A DNA stretch of 5,728 nt from JAEXNA01 sp050486105 (GTDB taxonomy: Bacteria > Vulcanimicrobiota > Xenobia > Xenobiales > JADMJV01): contig JBJHCR010000384.1 in NCBI GenBank assembly GCA_050486105.1, forward strand, positions 1 to 5,728, in the 5' to 3' direction. A program made the translations under genes and the position numbers. Below, piece by piece: positions 1 through 5,728 of this stretch. The notes below the pieces were generated by a model. The model saw only the letters and a program-made list of their open reading frames with translations, had not been told where the DNA came from and did no database searches. Numbering within the stretch: the stretch's first letter is position 1; each line of letters opens with the position of its first letter.

Positions 1-2842
1 CTTCCGCCTTCTCCCCGCGTTCCCAAGCGTGCACCCGAACGCTTTCGTATAGAAGCTTCTCCTCTTTGGTCATCTCCACCGTAAGATTGACGTCGGTGCG
101 GGAAGGGAGGTCTTTGAGGACTTGCGACTTCAGCCTTCGCAGGATGAAGGGTGAAAGCAATCGACGCAGGCTCTCCCTCTTCTCCTCCATCTCATCTAGG
201 CCTGAGTAGGTTTTGTCGAAGGACTGCCGGCTGCCGAGAAGGCCGGGGTTCAGGAAACGGAAGAAGGCCCAGATCTCGTCGATCCTGTTCTCGATGGGTG
301 TACCGGTGGTGGCTAGACGGAAGTCGGCATTAAGCGAGATGGCTGCCTTAAATCTCTTGGTAGTGGGGTTCTTGATGGCTTGAGACTCATCGATGATCAG
401 GTTGGACCAATTCACTTTTTGGAACTTCTCTATCTCATTCACCAGCAAACCGTAACTGCAGATAACGACGTCCATTCCTCCCAGTCCCTGCAAGGCCGTC
501 TCGCGGTCCAATTGACTGAAGAGCTTTGCCCTGAGATCCGGGGTGAACCGCTGAACCTCTTCCATCCAGTTGAAGCAAACCGAGGTGGGAGCCACAACCA
601 GGGTTGGTTTACCTTTTGCTTTGGCTCGACTCAAGACCAGAGCTAAAGCTTGAACGGTCTTACCCACGCCCATGTCATCGGCCAGGCAGCAGCCGATCCC
701 CCTTACAGCCGAACCTGCCAACCAACGGAATCCCTCCTCTTGGTAGGGACGCAGGGTGGCTTGAAGATTGGAGGGAAGCTCGGGTACAAACTTGCGTGAC
801 TTTTCCACTCGCTCTTGGAGGGTTTGCCAAAACTCGTCGGTGTCCACCAACCGACTGTCCTCAAGAAGAACGGAACCGCTGAGGGGGTCCAATTCCAAAG
901 AAGCGCCGTTCTGTTTCTTGGCTGCTCGCTTGAGAGCATCGAGGCGCCGGTGAAACTCTTCGGAAAGAGCCAAGAATTCTCCGTCACCCAAGGGGATGAA
1001 GCGGTTCTTTTGCTCGCGGTGACGCTCGAGCAACTGGACCATACTCCAGCACTCGGTCTCCGAGAGCTGGAGTTGACCATCGACCTCAAGCCAATCCTTC
1101 TTGCGCCGAACCGACAGTCCGAAGTCCTTCCAACCCATCCGCTTTTTGAGTCGAAACTTAACCCCCTCCGGCCATTCGATTCGAAAATCGGGACTCTTGA
1201 CTTGAGAGAGGCCTTCCAAGAGTTCCAGGCAATGCATGGGTTCTTCCACCACCTGTTCAGGCTTGGTCAAGTGCGGAACCTGTTCGCGCAAAGTTTTCCA
1301 TTTCTTCAATTCTCGTTTGAGGTCGCGCTGATAGGTCACCGATTTTTGACCTTCCTGGACCAACAAAAAGCTCTGGCCGTTGCCAGGTGCATAGCAGGGA
1401 CCGCCCTCCCCTGTGGGAGCAACCAGAGCAAGGATACAGAGGCCCTGTCCTGCAGGGGTGAGCCTCAAGACGAGATCGGTTGGCGCTGCCACGGTCTCTT
1501 CAGAATCGCCAAGATTGATGTCGCTGGAGACGCGGAGATTGGTCGTGGCGTGGCGCTGTAAGGATTGGGCCACCTTTTGAAGCTCTTGCTTGGGCACCTC
1601 AACGCCCTGATTTCTGGAAAAGAGACTAAGAAGCTCTCTCAGGCGCTGGTCCAACTCCATCACCTCATAGTGAGTTGGGCTAAGCTTTCGGTAGGCGATT
1701 CCGTGGGCGCAGAGAAGAGAACTCTGAACCTGAAAGTGCTCTTTCGAAGATTTCAAGGTGACTTCTGGCGAACCCGGACTCAGACGAACGCTTCGACCCT
1801 GATAATCGATGACGTGAGGATGACCCACCAAAGCGAGAATCAGCTGTCCGGTTTCTCTTCGCCCACGATAGACCGAAACAACCCATCTCTCAAACACTCT
1901 TTTGTCGTGCTCGTCCATGTCGTGAGGATAGAATCTACGCAGATCCTCGAGTTCGATCTTGCGACCCGACGTCCAATCCCCCTTCTTGCCCCATTTTTGC
2001 ACCTTGAGCTTGAGAGGATTCACCCGGTCTAGATTGAGTTCCCAGACGATTCTTTGAGCGGGGGTCTGCTCTGTTTGGGACCTTGGCTCCAGACGCTCCA
2101 AACCGGACAATAGGAGTTCCCAGGGCTCCCTTCGGCGAATCTGAGCAAGAAAAGGAGTCGTCTGTTCTGAACCTTGAGCGATCTCTGCCAAAGCCTTGAA
2201 CTCGCCAGCCAGAAAGAGATGGCCCGAGCGCTGGTAAAGCTGGGCTGTCTCGGCCAAGTTGAATTCGCCCAGCTCCTTTCGAAAACCGCCCCAAAAAAGC
2301 AAACACGAGATCATAAAAGCAAAGAGAGGGTCTGGCGTCATTTCTTCGAGGGAGTCCAACAGCTCATGCAGAGATTTCTCGGCGTCCCCTTCGATGATCT
2401 CTTGCAGGATGCGGAAAAGGATCGAAGCACCTTCGCTCGCTTGACTCAAACAAGCTTTAAACCCTTTAGAATCATCCCTCTTCAGGCAAGCCATAGAAAA
2501 CAAAAAGCCTAAGAGCGGATACTGCAGCACCGAGGCTTGGTAGCTGGGAACTACCGACGGATCAGGCTCCTGGCCCTGGCTTATGGCTCGGCACCAAAGG
2601 AGTTCTGGAATGGGATTCCCCTTGAGCATCTCGTCCACTCTTAACCTGTTGCCTTGGGCCAAGTATTTCTCGAAGAGGATAGGGTAGATGCCTTGAGTCC
2701 CTTCCTTTTTGGCGAACTGCTCCAGCCAGAGGCTGCAGAGATCGAAATTCTCTCCATTCAGGAGACCGTCGATAAGAACTTCATGCACCAGCTGAAGGCT
2801 GAAGTCTTTTGGATAAAAGTCGAGAGGAGCGATGGTTGCCAT
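1..2842 (-). CDS. SNF2/Swi2-family helicase-like ATPase, main part (3' end off window; 5' end cut by in-frame stop)
   Basis: This is the ATPase-bearing part of a large SNF2 protein; the family uses ATP hydrolysis to translocate on or remodel DNA-protein complexes. Residues are numbered from the ATG at 3364. Residues 161 to about 740 look mostly helical and have no motif I can name. Residues 742-867 (DWLEVDG at 757) resemble the region preceding the motor in large bacterial SNF2 proteins. The motor begins with LRPYQEEGFRWL, then Walker A DDMGVGKT (896-903), motif Ia VVAPTSVCFNW, motif II DESQ (992-995), motif III ATTGTPIEN (1018-1026) and FILRRLKSQVLKDLP. The frame is still open at position 2 (codon 1121), so the second RecA lobe is outside the window. 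The coordinate 2842 is the first ATG after the stop at 2887-2885, and only a poorly placed GTGGG precedes it. The ancestral frame continues to 2884 and, through the stop, into the 2885-3364 fragment. The SNF2 assignment is very secure; the start is not. Confidence 0.9.
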   Translation of the reverse strand, partial: MATIAPLDFYPKDFSLQLVHEVLIDGLLNGENFDLCSLWLEQFAKKEGTQGIYPILFEKYLAQGNRLRVDEMLKGNPIPELLWCRAISQGQEPDPSVVPSYQASVLQYPLLGFLFSMACLKRDDSKGFKACLSQASEGASILFRILQEIIEGDAEKSLHELLDSLEEMTPDPLFAFMISCLLFWGGFRKELGEFNLAETAQLYQRSGHLFLAGEFKALAEIAQGSEQTTPFLAQIRRREPWELLLSGLERLEPRSQTEQTPAQRIVWELNLDRVNPLKLKVQKWGKKGDWTSGRKIELEDLRRFYPHDMDEHDKRVFERWVVSVYRGRRETGQLILALVGHPHVIDYQGRSVRLSPGSPEVTLKSSKEHFQVQSSLLCAHGIAYRKLSPTHYEVMELDQRLRELLSLFSRNQGVEVPKQELQKVAQSLQRHATTNLRVSSDINLGDSEETVAAPTDLVLRLTPAGQGLCILALVAPTGEGGPCYAPGNGQSFLLVQEGQKSVTYQRDLKRELKKWKTLREQVPHLTKPEQVVEEPMHCLELLEGLSQVKSPDFRIEWPEGVKFRLKKRMGWKDFGLSVRRKKDWLEVDGQLQLSETECWSMVQLLERHREQKNRFIPLGDGEFLALSEEFHRRLDALKRAAKKQNGASLELDPLSGSVLLEDSRLVDTDEFWQTLQERVEKSRKFVPELPSNLQATLRPYQEEGFRWLAGSAVRGIGCCLADDMGVGKTVQALALVLSRAKAKGKPTLVVAPTSVCFNWMEEVQRFTPDLRAKLFSQLDRETALQGLGGMDVVICSYGLLVNEIEKFQKVNWSNLIIDESQAIKNPTTKRFKAAISLNADFRLATTGTPIENRIDEIWAFFRFLNPGLLGSRQSFDKTYSGLDEMEEKRESLRRLLSPFILRRLKSQVLKDLPSRTDVNLTVEMTKEEKLLYESVRVHAWERGEKAE

Positions 2843-2884
2843 CCCACGGACCAATTTTTGGAAATAGTCGGAGGAGTCTTCTGG

Positions 2885-2887
2885 TTA
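2885..2887 (-). other. In-frame TAA stop interrupting the SNF2 reading frame
   Basis: On the minus strand the codons read CTC CGA TAA CCA GAA GAC. Both sides are in the same frame, with no shift. Protein-like sequence runs up to the stop (YAFEQGLR) and continues directly after it (PEDSSDYFQKLVRGMA). One base change from GAA, CAA or AAA would create this stop. No other stop occurs in the 961 codons that follow, which argues that the interruption is recent or is an artefact. Confidence 0.9.
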
Positions 2888-3364
2888 TCGGAGTCCCTGT
2901 TCGAAAGCGTACATGAAGAAGCCGCGGCTGTAGTCTCTTCCTCTCAAGAACGCCTTTGCGTCCCCGACATAGAGGGAACGTCTAGCTGAGGCGAAGTGAT
3001 CCCTTTGATCGTTGAGATAGGAGCCGCGGGTTGCCGGAGTAGTCGGAAAACTGCGGCACATCTGTTTCGCCCGGCCATGGTTTGCGGCATGGGTAGAAAC
3101 ATCCTCGACAAGGTCGGGTCGACACCGAATCACGTTTCCTATTCTTGTCAGCAGGCCGGCTTTTTCCAGTCGGTTCAACGAACCGAACCCTTGCAGTTTC
3201 TTCAACCTGGTGCCGCTCGCATATTTGTTAAATATTGAGACCAAACTGTCTTGAGTAACAGGCCGGTAGTGAAAGGAGGCCAGTTCAAGCAGCGCCTGGT
3301 CTGACTCATTGAGGTTGAAAAACTCCTCTAGACCCTTGTCTGCCTGCAACATCGTCTGTTTCAT
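2885..3364 (-). CDS. N-terminal fragment of the SNF2 protein (159 aa), winged-helix-like
   Basis: This frame is the same as that of the downstream SNF2 ATPase and ends at TAA 2887-2885. I read it as the severed N-terminus of that protein, although it could be a separate small cistron. I chose the ATG at 3364 (MKQTMLQADKG) because GGAG lies 8 nt upstream. A TTG at 3388 in the same frame would add eight residues and lacks comparable support. Residues about 20-85 (YRPVTQDSLVSIF, then LNRLEKAGLLTRIGNVIRC) have the helix-turn-helix-plus-wing pattern of a winged-helix domain, here suggested by pattern only. The segment from about 120 (HFASARRSLYVGDAKAFLRG) looks like the start of a helical repeat region that continues after the stop. 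If made alone, the product might bind DNA or a protein partner but would have no ATPase. The gene upstream is the TPR gene, across a 740-bp gap. Confidence 0.75.
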   Translation of the reverse strand: MKQTMLQADKGLEEFFNLNESDQALLELASFHYRPVTQDSLVSIFNKYASGTRLKKLQGFGSLNRLEKAGLLTRIGNVIRCRPDLVEDVSTHAANHGRAKQMCRSFPTTPATRGSYLNDQRDHFASARRSLYVGDAKAFLRGRDYSRGFFMYAFEQGLR

Positions 3365-3376
3365 AACTCCAACTCC
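3365..3376 (-). promoter_or_regulatory. Ribosome binding site with tandem GGAGTT before the SNF2 start
   Basis: On the minus strand GGAGTT occurs twice in a row immediately before the ATG at 3364. The distal GGAG is 8 nt from the ATG, a good Shine-Dalgarno distance; the proximal one is only 2 nt away. This decides the start in favour of the ATG over the TTG at 3388. I see no convincing promoter upstream. TATAGT (on the minus strand near 3730-3740) lacks a good -35 partner. Confidence 0.5.
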
Positions 3377-3807
3377 ATTCACGGGCAAGGTCCCCTGACA
3401 AGACCGAATTCGCCGTCACGGGAGCTTCCTTTTTCCAGGCTCCTAATTTGGCCACGGCACCCCCGATCAGAGGCTGGAGAGCCTTCTTGGAACTCCGATC
3501 GACCCCTTGCGAACTCTTGTTTGGTACAGGGCCTGGCTCCTCTTCGAATAACCGCTGAAAAAATACCCAGGAGACCCTTTGTGCCTCTTCTTGCCATAGG
3601 AGAGACGGTGCGAGTGGGCTTGGCGACTTGGGCAACCCCAACGACGCAAGGCGATGCTGCTACGCTCCGTACCCGCCTTCGTCCTCCTTGAGCGCATCCG
3701 CGCCACCAAATCCCCTCGTGTGGCCCGAAGAACTATACCGCCCGGAAGTGATATCCTAAATTTGTCGCTCGACTATGGCGTGCCTTGAAGCTGGAATTAG
3801 AACGAAA

Positions 3808-3828
3808 AATCTCTTTTTAATCGAGATT
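3808..3828 (-). terminator. Weak hairpin with T-tract, possible terminator for the TPR gene
   Basis: On the minus strand AATCTC and GAGATT form a 6-bp stem around a 9-nt loop, with the T run TTTTT overlapping the 3' end of the stem. The stem is AT-rich and lies almost 300 nt beyond the TPR stop codon, so intrinsic terminator activity is only a possibility. Confidence 0.2.
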
Positions 3829-3863
3829 CGGGTTCGTAAGGGAGCCAAGCATTGAGAACCGCC

Positions 3864-3877
3864 GTCCCCTGGGGGAC
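3864..3877. repeat. 14-bp inverted repeat (GTCCCC-TG-GGGGAC)
   Basis: Two perfect 6-bp arms flank a 2-nt spacer. The loop is too small for an RNA hairpin, so a protein-binding site is more plausible than a terminator. It lies about 500 bp upstream of the SNF2 start and 125 bp before the recombinase relic. It may be chance or a leftover of the lost element. Confidence 0.25.
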
Positions 3878-4001
3878 AACTGGCACAAGGAAAATGTGAG
3901 TTTTCGACTAGAATACAAGACCAGTTACCAGGAGTTCTGCCTGATGCTTTGGCCGATTTCGCCGAGGAGATCCAACCCACTTTGCCGGGCCCGGAGGTAC
4001 G

Positions 4002-4088
4002 CGCGGTGTCGACGTGAGCGGTCGAAAGAACCTGAGCGTTATTGCCCTCTGGCTGGGACACGAATATATGGAGACCACCCAAGCGAGG
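4002..4088 (+). pseudogene. Relic of a tyrosine recombinase (phage-integrase family), C-terminal catalytic scrap
   Basis: In plus frame, codons 4029-4082 read NLSVIALWLGHEYMETTQ, preceded by GVD at 4005-4013. This matches the C-terminal signature of XerC/D-like and phage-type tyrosine recombinases, typically GVDLSVIALWLGHE-x-x-x-TTQ-x-Y, and includes the conserved LGH histidine. The catalytic tyrosine is expected nine residues after that histidine. Here the residue is Arg (codon 4086-4088), so even this scrap is catalytically dead. The arginine-bearing boxes I and II are not found upstream in any frame, and about five extra residues (VSGRK) separate GVD from LSVIA compared with the family pattern. 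The relic is convergent with the TPR gene and ends about 25 bp from its stop codon, which suggests an old insertion between the TPR and SNF2 genes that has since decayed. Only about 20 residues are recognisable, so the subfamily cannot be given. Confidence 0.72.
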
Positions 4089-4113
4089 GCTCCTGGCTCG
4101 AATCCCTCAACAG

Positions 4114-5728
4114 CTAGATTCTGGCAAAAATCGGTTTGGCCATGGTCTGCAGAGAGCTTGGTCGGAGGTCCTCACAATCGGGATTCTCGTATTCAAACAT
4201 CCGCCACATCTCGGCCCAACTCTCTGCTGCGGCCTTTTCCCCTCGCTTTCGGGCGATCCGAATCTCAAGGTCGCAGAGTATTGATAATTCTTGGACGTGG
4301 AGCCGAGGTTTTTTCAATACGGGGAGAAGTAGTTCTTTGGCCTCGTCTAACTCGCCCTTGTTACATTTGTCGGCGGCCAAGGAGAAAGTTGCACGAGCAT
4401 AGTCTGGAAAAGAACGACGTACATCGTGTAGGAGTTGCATGGCCTCTTTCTTGCGACCCTGGCTTTCATAAACTTTAGCAAGATTGTAAACCAGGTCGGG
4501 CCCCATGGGCTCAAGGTGAATGGCCTCCTTGAGCAAACTCTCGGCCAAGTCAGGTTCCCCTCGTCCGAGGGCGTCGATCGCTTCGCACCCCAACTTGCTC
4601 ACCCGAGGGCTGTAAGGTTTGCGGTCGCTCTCCCAGACGATAGTAAAATTCGTAAACAAGAGTTCCTTCCAAGTCCCTTCACGCCAAAACTTTAAAATTC
4701 CAGGGGCCAGTAGTCCACTGGAGAGACAAGACTTAGCAGCCTCCAGGCGCAGGAAGTCGTCGCCACCTTGCCCCAGAGCGAAGTCGAGCAGCACCTGTTT
4801 CAAGGATGGCTCTTCGAGCATTGCGCCTAGTCCGACCGCCAAACGCACCTCGCTGGGAGAGCCACGCTCCAGAAAAATTCCTAGGAGATGGGGAACGTTT
4901 GGAAGCCGTTTCAAGAAGCTGCCCGAAGCCTTTCCAGATTTGACGATCTTCCCTAGCTCGCGTTTGAAATCGTCGGTGGAAATGTAGTGGGATAGACTGT
5001 AGGGCCAAGCGGGGAACCTTTCGCCGACCGGTAGACGTGCGTTTTCGAGATTTTCCGAAGCCAAGTGGAAACTGGGATCGAATTCGAGCGCCCTCTTCCA
5101 AAGCGAGCAAGCTTGCTCCCACCGACCATGCCGCGCATGGGCCACTCCCGCGAGATGAGGGAGCAGAGAGTTTCGTTCCCTCCCCTCGGACTTCTCAAAG
5201 GCTAACAACACTCCTGAATCGTCTCCGACTAAGCTCAAAGCTTCGGCCACCTTTGTCCAACGCTCCACAGCCGGTTCCTCGGAGTTCTTGAGTTGCTCGG
5301 ACCATCGCAGCGCCTCGTCGGGCTCCCCGGTGAGCAGTGAGAAACGGACGAGATTGGCGAGAGCGTGGACGTTGCCAGGCTGCTCGGCCACAATGGCCTT
5401 AGCGGTCTCGCAGGCTGCCTCCGTCCGGCCGAGTTGGAATTGAGCCAGGCTCAGATTATTCATGCTGGGGTAGTCGCCTGGATGATGCTCCAGAAAGGCC
5501 GATGCGATAGCTTCAACTTCTTTGAATCGCCCTCGAGCTAGAGACAGTTGCATCCGCTCCCGTTCCGCCGCCGACTCGAAATCGTCCATTCCGAATTTCA
5601 AAGCCAAACCCTTGATTTTGCTCACTTGCTCTCGCGCTTGAGGGCTCAGAGGGTGATCGGGCCAGCGATCGATAAACTCCTCTACCTCGCGCCGTGCCAG
5701 GGCCACCATTCCGTTGATGTAATAACCC
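4114..5728 (-). CDS. TPR-repeat protein (5' end probably off window)
   Basis: This is a helical scaffold protein of tetratricopeptide repeats, a fold that binds other proteins. From the ATG at 5709 it encodes 531 residues. The frame stays open upstream to the edge (GYYING), and only GGA directly abuts that ATG, so the real start is probably outside the window. Numbering from this ATG, residues 55-145 form an N-terminal TPR cluster (GRFKEVEAIASAFLEHHPGD, GRTEAACETAKAIVAEQPGN, GEPDEALRWSEQL), with another unit at 185-223. Residues 375-505 form a second cluster (GEPDLAESLLKEAIHLEP, GRKKEAMQLLHDV, GELDEAKELLLPVL). Between them, 234-360 is a non-TPR helical block (PHLLGIFLERG, LLDFALGQGGDDFLRLEAA, WREGTWKELL) that resembles a conserved middle segment of some bacterial TPR proteins, from memory. 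I see no signal peptide or membrane segment in the visible part, so it is probably cytoplasmic. It ends in TAG at 4116-4114. The SNF2 gene follows on the same strand about 750 bp downstream. The function is unknown. Confidence 0.88.
   Translation of the reverse strand, partial: GYYINGMVALARREVEEFIDRWPDHPLSPQAREQVSKIKGLALKFGMDDFESAAERERMQLSLARGRFKEVEAIASAFLEHHPGDYPSMNNLSLAQFQLGRTEAACETAKAIVAEQPGNVHALANLVRFSLLTGEPDEALRWSEQLKNSEEPAVERWTKVAEALSLVGDDSGVLLAFEKSEGRERNSLLPHLAGVAHARHGRWEQACSLWKRALEFDPSFHLASENLENARLPVGERFPAWPYSLSHYISTDDFKRELGKIVKSGKASGSFLKRLPNVPHLLGIFLERGSPSEVRLAVGLGAMLEEPSLKQVLLDFALGQGGDDFLRLEAAKSCLSSGLLAPGILKFWREGTWKELLFTNFTIVWESDRKPYSPRVSKLGCEAIDALGRGEPDLAESLLKEAIHLEPMGPDLVYNLAKVYESQGRKKEAMQLLHDVRRSFPDYARATFSLAADKCNKGELDEAKELLLPVLKKPRLHVQELSILCDLEIRIARKRGEKAAAESWAEMWRMFEYENPDCEDLRPSSLQTMAKPIFARI

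Larger units (their letters stand above)
3377..4001. other. Gap between the TPR and SNF2 genes with no supportable gene
   Basis: About 625 bp lacking an intact gene. The open frames here are short, mutually overlapping on both strands, rich in Arg, Ser and Pro, and match nothing I recognise. The part at 3780-3830 is more AT-rich than the rest and contains a weak hairpin. There is an inverted repeat at 3864-3877. A short plus-strand frame at 3898-4011, containing ALADFAEE and ending PEVRAVST before TGA, lies just ahead of the recombinase relic. It could be frameshifted recombinase sequence, but the similarity is too slight to claim. Any promoter for the SNF2 gene should lie in this stretch. 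Confidence 0.6.

Noticed and set aside
815..2032. Two long plus-strand open frames (815-1561, 248 aa; 1565-2032, 155 aa) opposite the SNF2 gene
   Set aside because: They are codon-aligned antisense shadows of the SNF2 frame. Their length follows from the rarity of TTA, CTA and TCA codons in the sense strand. The translations look like no known family, while the minus strand shows unmistakable SNF2 motifs further along the same frame.
3306..3641. Minus-strand 111-aa open frame overlapping the SNF2 start
   Set aside because: It would start at TTG, overlaps the SNF2 start by about 60 nt in another frame, and has no recognisable motif.
3756..4082. Minus-strand 108-aa open frame in the gap
   Set aside because: It runs antisense through the recombinase relic, has atypical composition and shows no motif or ribosome binding site that I could support.
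4080..4112. Sequence resembling a tRNA T-arm (GGCTCGAATCC) near the recombinase relic, as if an integration site in a tRNA gene
   Set aside because: Only the loop-like core fits. The 5-bp T-stem does not pair properly, and there is no anticodon arm or acceptor stem around it. Probably chance.
4014..4478. Plus-strand 154-aa frame that contains the recombinase motif, as an intact gene
   Set aside because: Only the first ~23 residues resemble a recombinase. The rest is antisense to the TPR gene and lacks the catalytic tyrosine context, so it is a chance extension of a relic.
4114..5709. ATG at 5709 as the true start of the TPR gene
   Set aside because: The frame stays open and protein-like to the window edge, and there is no properly spaced ribosome binding site before this ATG, so a start outside the window is more likely.
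1..5728. CRISPR array, insertion sequence with intact ends, rRNA or riboswitch
   Set aside because: I saw no regularly spaced repeats, transposase motifs, paired terminal inverted repeats or conserved RNA motifs on either strand.

Overview
The window reads as a bacterial chromosome segment of moderate GC, perhaps in the mid-50s by eye. Both recognisable genes lie on the minus strand. No rRNA, tRNA or lineage-specific marker is present, so I do not name a taxon. Large SNF2 proteins with long N-terminal extensions, and TPR proteins of this type, are common in environmental Gram-negative phyla.

Layout, in the direction of transcription (right to left). (1) 5728-4114: the 3' part of a gene for a TPR-repeat (helical scaffold) protein. 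Its reading frame is still open at the right edge, so the true start is probably outside the window. (2) 4113-3377: about 740 bp without a convincing intact gene. It holds a plus-strand relic of a tyrosine recombinase (4002-4088), a 14-bp inverted repeat and a weak hairpin. (3) 3364-1: a large SNF2/Swi2-family helicase-like ATPase gene running off the left edge. It starts at an ATG preceded by a doubled GGAGTT. The N-terminal part resembles a winged-helix domain and is followed by several hundred residues of probable helical solenoid. Next come a region typical of bacterial SNF2 proteins and then the first RecA-like lobe, with motifs I (DDMGVGKT), II (DESQ) and III (ATTGTPIEN). The second lobe would lie beyond position 1.

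The SNF2 reading frame is interrupted once, by TAA at 2887-2885 (codon 160). The same frame then stays open for 961 codons to the window edge. The locus is therefore a recent nonsense mutant, a sequencing error, a split gene that reinitiates downstream, or a readthrough case. I annotate the two halves separately and number residues continuously from the ATG at 3364.

The TPR and SNF2 genes are codirectional. They may once have been closer together and been separated by an element of which only the recombinase scrap survives. A functional link (TPR protein as partner or sensor, SNF2 ATPase as DNA or nucleoprotein translocase) is inference from proximity only. I find no gene matching the other parts of known SNF2-containing defence systems such as DISARM.
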